64,000 nucleotides of DNA from Chloroflexota bacterium (GTDB lineage: Bacteria > Chloroflexota > Anaerolineae > Aggregatilineales > Phototrophicaceae), in assembly GCA_020161935.1 (NCBI GenBank), contig JAIUNI010000009.1, positions 234,701-298,700 on the forward strand. Direction: 5' to 3'. Numbering within the stretch: the stretch's first letter is position 1; each line of letters begins with the position of its first letter. The translations under genes and the position numbers were made by a program. This document shows, one piece after another, positions 61,656 through 64,000 of the stretch. The notes below the pieces were generated by a model. That model saw only the letters and a list, made by a program, of their open reading frames with translations. It had not been told where the DNA came from and ran no database searches.

Positions 61656-61998
61656 CCGTTATTGGAGTAAATGGTTTAGATAATACTTCATTCATCCCTG
61701 CTTGAAGACATTGCTCACGCATCATAGGATCCGAATTGGCAGTCACGGCTACTATGGGTGTTAATGAATTATTCATTCCAGATTGATCCATCTTAATTTT
61801 TTTAGTTGATTCCAGACCATCTATGCCTGGCAACCCCAAATCCATGAGGATTAAGTCATATTTATTTTTATGGGCTAAATCTACTCCTTCTTCACCCGTA
61901 ATAGCACAATCAACTGCAAATCCAAAACTTTCCACAATCATTTTTTGTACTTTACTGGCGATAGGATTATCCTCAACAATAAGAATATATTTAACCAT
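61615..61998 (-). CDS. single-domain response regulator next to the LqsS-like kinase
   Basis: 127 residues. Receiver marks are complete: Glu9-Asp10, Asp53 in 'LILMDLGLPGIDG', Thr in 'VAVTANSDP' and Lys in 'VLSKPFTPI'. No output domain. It is convergent with the kinase gene and overlaps it by 41 bases, which is an unusual layout for a cognate pair. It resembles the receivers of hybrid kinases, so it may have split from one. Gammaproteobacterial composition. Confidence 0.9.
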   Translation of the reverse strand: MVKYILIVEDNPIASKVQKMIVESFGFAVDCAITGEEGVDLAHKNKYDLILMDLGLPGIDGLESTKKIKMDQSGMNNSLTPIVAVTANSDPMMREQCLQAGMNEVLSKPFTPITARELLSRFCPEAV

Positions 61999-62069
61999 TT
62001 AAAATAGTCTCTGAAATTACATATAATTGAGTATAGCTCAAAGTGAGCCGGTTGGTATTGACCACTTTT

Positions 62070-63089
62070 TTAGATTTTTGGGCGTGGAATGGGTAAACAT
62101 TCCTGCAATGATGCTATCTTGTCTTTCTGTCTTTGAATCTCCTTTTCCAGGCTTTGCAAGCCGTCCCCTAAAACTTTATGCCTGCCGACTTTTAACTGCT
62201 CATCATCAATTCCCTTAAAAAAATGCAATGCGTGTGTCGCATCACTATGAGGATCATTAAATGCCAGTCTTACAATATCTCTTGCTTCTTGTAACATACT
62301 AATTTTAGTTGTTTTAAAGCCTATTTTTTTTTTAATAAACGCGTAACTAGAATCAGTATTACCCTTAGTTGTTAATTGGGCAATTTGCTTTTCCAAATCA
62401 GCAATATCGTCTTTATTATTGATATAACCCAGAATAGTCTCATCATACTTGTCTATATATTCGCTCAATTTTTCTAATAACTTATTAAAACTGACGAGTT
62501 CCTTTTTATCAAAGTCAGGGGAATAGCTATTATGCCCATAAGCTTTCATAAGCAATATATCGATAATGTACCTATCTTGCTCTAATGTTAACGGTGGCTT
62601 GGAATAATATCGTCCGGCAATATCAAACCCAAAGGTTTGGGCAATATTTTCTATCAATTTCTTGCATGGAGGCACAATGACATGCTTGATCAAAAAGAAC
62701 AGATTAACTGCGGTTGCCATTTGGTGAATAAAAATTAGAACTTTAATCAGAGGTAATGCTGTAATAGTCGGAGATAACAGATACGAAACAACCACAAACC
62801 CAGCAAGAGTTAGTGAGGACACCATTAATTCGGCCTTACTTACTTCTTTCTTATATATACGGTAAGCAAAGTTAGTTAGATAACCTAAGCTAAGGGAAAG
62901 ATTGGCCAAAATTACAATGGCTTCTTTTGAAAGAAAACTGGTGGCAATCAGTGCAGGCGTAAAAAAAACTGTAATGCTCAAAGCCATTATATAACTCAAG
63001 CCTCGCGATGTTTTATTGAATATGTCACCAAATTCTTTTTCGCGATCACGATTTCTCGCGAATACGAGTTTATTTAATTTTAATGGCAT
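62070..63089 (-). CDS. membrane and coiled-coil protein of Legionella type, unknown function
   Basis: 339 residues with four membrane helices in the first 150 residues and a soluble C-terminal half. 'DDIADLEKQIAQL' and the end 'QSLEKEIQRQKDKIASLQE' look like coiled coils. No known domain. Lysine- and leucine-rich composition fits Legionella. A translocated effector is conceivable from the gene type but no secretion signal can be shown. It follows the lipid A acyltransferase gene by 22 bases. Confidence 0.6.
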   Translation of the reverse strand: MPLKLNKLVFARNRDREKEFGDIFNKTSRGLSYIMALSITVFFTPALIATSFLSKEAIVILANLSLSLGYLTNFAYRIYKKEVSKAELMVSSLTLAGFVVVSYLLSPTITALPLIKVLIFIHQMATAVNLFFLIKHVIVPPCKKLIENIAQTFGFDIAGRYYSKPPLTLEQDRYIIDILLMKAYGHNSYSPDFDKKELVSFNKLLEKLSEYIDKYDETILGYINNKDDIADLEKQIAQLTTKGNTDSSYAFIKKKIGFKTTKISMLQEARDIVRLAFNDPHSDATHALHFFKGIDDEQLKVGRHKVLGDGLQSLEKEIQRQKDKIASLQECLPIPRPKI

Positions 63090-63111
63090 ATCAACTACTC
63101 CATATACAATC

Positions 63112-63954
63112 CTAGAGTTTCCAACGTTTATGCATCCAATTCCATTGTTCGGGATGAGCCAAAATGATACGTTCTAAAGCTTGGTTATAAGTCAGGGTAT
63201 TACGATAAAGCGACTCTTTGGCAGAATCATAATCCTCCCAGGGAATAGGCTCAAAAAACTCTAAAACATGTTTACCATTTGGCAATCGATAGCCAGCAGC
63301 AGGCACCACGGGTACACCTGTATTTCGAGCCAGAGTAGCAAGGCTACGGTAAGTCCCTGCTTTTTTACCAAAAAACTCTACAGCAATACCATCACGATTA
63401 GCCAAAGAGGCGTGCTGATCTAATACAAATATAACTGCATGATTTTTTTCCAGAGCTACACAAACTTTCTCCAGAGAGTTTTTTTTAGGAATTACATTTA
63501 AACCCGCCTGGTAGTATCTTTTAAACACTGCACGTTCAAGCATTTTGAATTTTAACGTTCGACGAATAAAATGAAACTGTCCTTGAAATTCTTTAAAATT
63601 TAATACACCACCTAAAGGCGCGAACTCCCAATTACCAAAATGACCAGTAACTACCAATACGCCTTTTTTCCCAGCCACCACAGATAACATCTGTTCATGG
63701 CCAATGACCTCAACCCGCTCACGCAACCTCATTTCATTCATAAAACGCAATTGAAAGGCTTCTTTAAGAGAGGTTAGCAAATGAGAATAATATGCTTTGG
63801 CTAATCGTCTTTTTTGAGCATCGTCAAGTTTATCACTATAAACCTGGTTAATATTTGCTAATACCAGTTTTCGTCTATAAGGTAAAAAGCGATAAATAAA
63901 ACGCCCACCAAGGCTAATAGGTAAGGCTTTAATTTGTTGGGCCAAATCAGTCAC
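63112..63954 (-). CDS. lipid A acyltransferase, LpxL/HtrB family
   Basis: 280 residues from a GTG. The catalytic H-x4-E is His105 and Glu110 in 'VVTGHFGNWEFAP', and 'FVLDQHASLANRDGI' and 'HPEQWNWMHKRWK' are further family marks. It adds a secondary fatty acid to lipid A at the inner membrane. Such an enzyme makes sense only in a bacterium with lipopolysaccharide, which supports a Gram-negative source for this end of the window. The start overlaps the end of a ketosynthase gene by 8 bases. Confidence 0.9.
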   Translation of the reverse strand: MTDLAQQIKALPISLGGRFIYRFLPYRRKLVLANINQVYSDKLDDAQKRRLAKAYYSHLLTSLKEAFQLRFMNEMRLRERVEVIGHEQMLSVVAGKKGVLVVTGHFGNWEFAPLGGVLNFKEFQGQFHFIRRTLKFKMLERAVFKRYYQAGLNVIPKKNSLEKVCVALEKNHAVIFVLDQHASLANRDGIAVEFFGKKAGTYRSLATLARNTGVPVVPAAGYRLPNGKHVLEFFEPIPWEDYDSAKESLYRNTLTYNQALERIILAHPEQWNWMHKRWKL

Positions 63955-64000
63955 AAGCTTTAATCACCAGACACGCGTTCATACTAGCAAATCCTCTATT
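63947..64000 (-). CDS. C-terminal tail of a ketosynthase-like protein (partial)
   Basis: The frame open at the window end reads 'NRGFASMNACLVIKACD' and then stops. 'GF.SMNACLV' resembles the C-terminal strand of beta-ketoacyl-ACP synthases (usual form 'GFGG.NA.LV'). It overlaps the acyltransferase start by 8 bases, so the two are one operon. Only 17 residues are visible, hence the low confidence. Confidence 0.45.
   Translation of the reverse strand, partial: NRGFASMNACLVIKACD

Noticed and set aside
1..64000. CRISPR array, tRNA or rRNA genes, insertion sequence or prophage
   Set aside because: No regularly spaced direct repeats, cloverleaf, transposase or phage structural gene was seen on reading; a tool search could still find a tRNA that I missed.

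Overview
Two very different kinds of DNA share this window. Positions 1 to about 59,490 are GC-rich and read like a Chloroflexota chromosome, probably an Anaerolineae-type lineage. The support is indirect: many solute-binding proteins with vWA, LysM or SdrB-like modules, Thr/Pro-rich surface linkers, an extra-large PhnE, pot-type ABC operons and REP-like GC-rich palindromes, with no lipid A or outer-membrane gene. From about 59,490 to the end the sequence is AT-rich and codes for proteins of Legionella-like gammaproteobacterial type: a LqsS/CqsS-like sensor kinase, a receiver protein, a lipid A acyltransferase and a ketosynthase tail. The switch is abrupt and cuts into the first AT-rich gene, so a chimeric contig is the simplest explanation. 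Recent transfer is the alternative.

Layout of the GC-rich part. 1-1.6 kb: end of an alpha/beta hydrolase, a DUF1232 membrane protein and a GreA/GreB-type factor. 2.3-6.6 kb: a GT-C glycosyltransferase, a small membrane protein and an acyl-CoA ligase. 6.8-8.4 kb: a compact MarR, glutaredoxin and protoglobin operon with a palindromic operator, likely a redox or gas-stress module. 8.5-12.6 kb: MOSC protein, 6PGDH-like dehydrogenase, Nfu-N protein, sulfatase and APH-type kinase. 12.7-22.6 kb: an envelope block with a four-repeat anchored protein, a triple-LysM protein, a binding-protein pair of which one carries a vWA domain, a 48-residue membrane peptide behind a structured leader, a lytic transglycosylase, an S51 peptidase and two SdrB-like surface proteins.

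22.5-32.5 kb: MmcQ/YjbR protein, an AT-rich PIN toxin-antitoxin pair, an M20 peptidase, a 975-residue protein with six tandem repeats, an M50-like membrane protease, an endonuclease IV homologue, a second GT-C enzyme and a single-ORF MazE-MazF fusion. 32.7-36.8 kb: phnD-phnC-phnE phosphonate/phosphite uptake, with a hairpin after phnD and a 720-residue PhnE. 37.5-39.5 kb: a type II restriction-modification pair in lower-GC DNA. 39.7-43.4 kb: membrane proteins, a clan GH-A glycosidase and a cohesin-like anchored protein.

43.6-54.5 kb: two spermidine/putrescine-family ABC operons back to back. The minus-strand one (potB-potC-potD-potD-potA) has two different binding-protein genes; the plus-strand one has a Tat-exported binding protein. 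54.6-59.5 kb: an MBL-fold hydrolase, a VOC protein, a tandem pair of a 190-bp repeat, and a receiver, GNAT and 7TM histidine kinase operon. Several dispersed repeat families lie between the genes and are listed separately. No tRNA, rRNA, CRISPR array, insertion sequence or prophage was seen.
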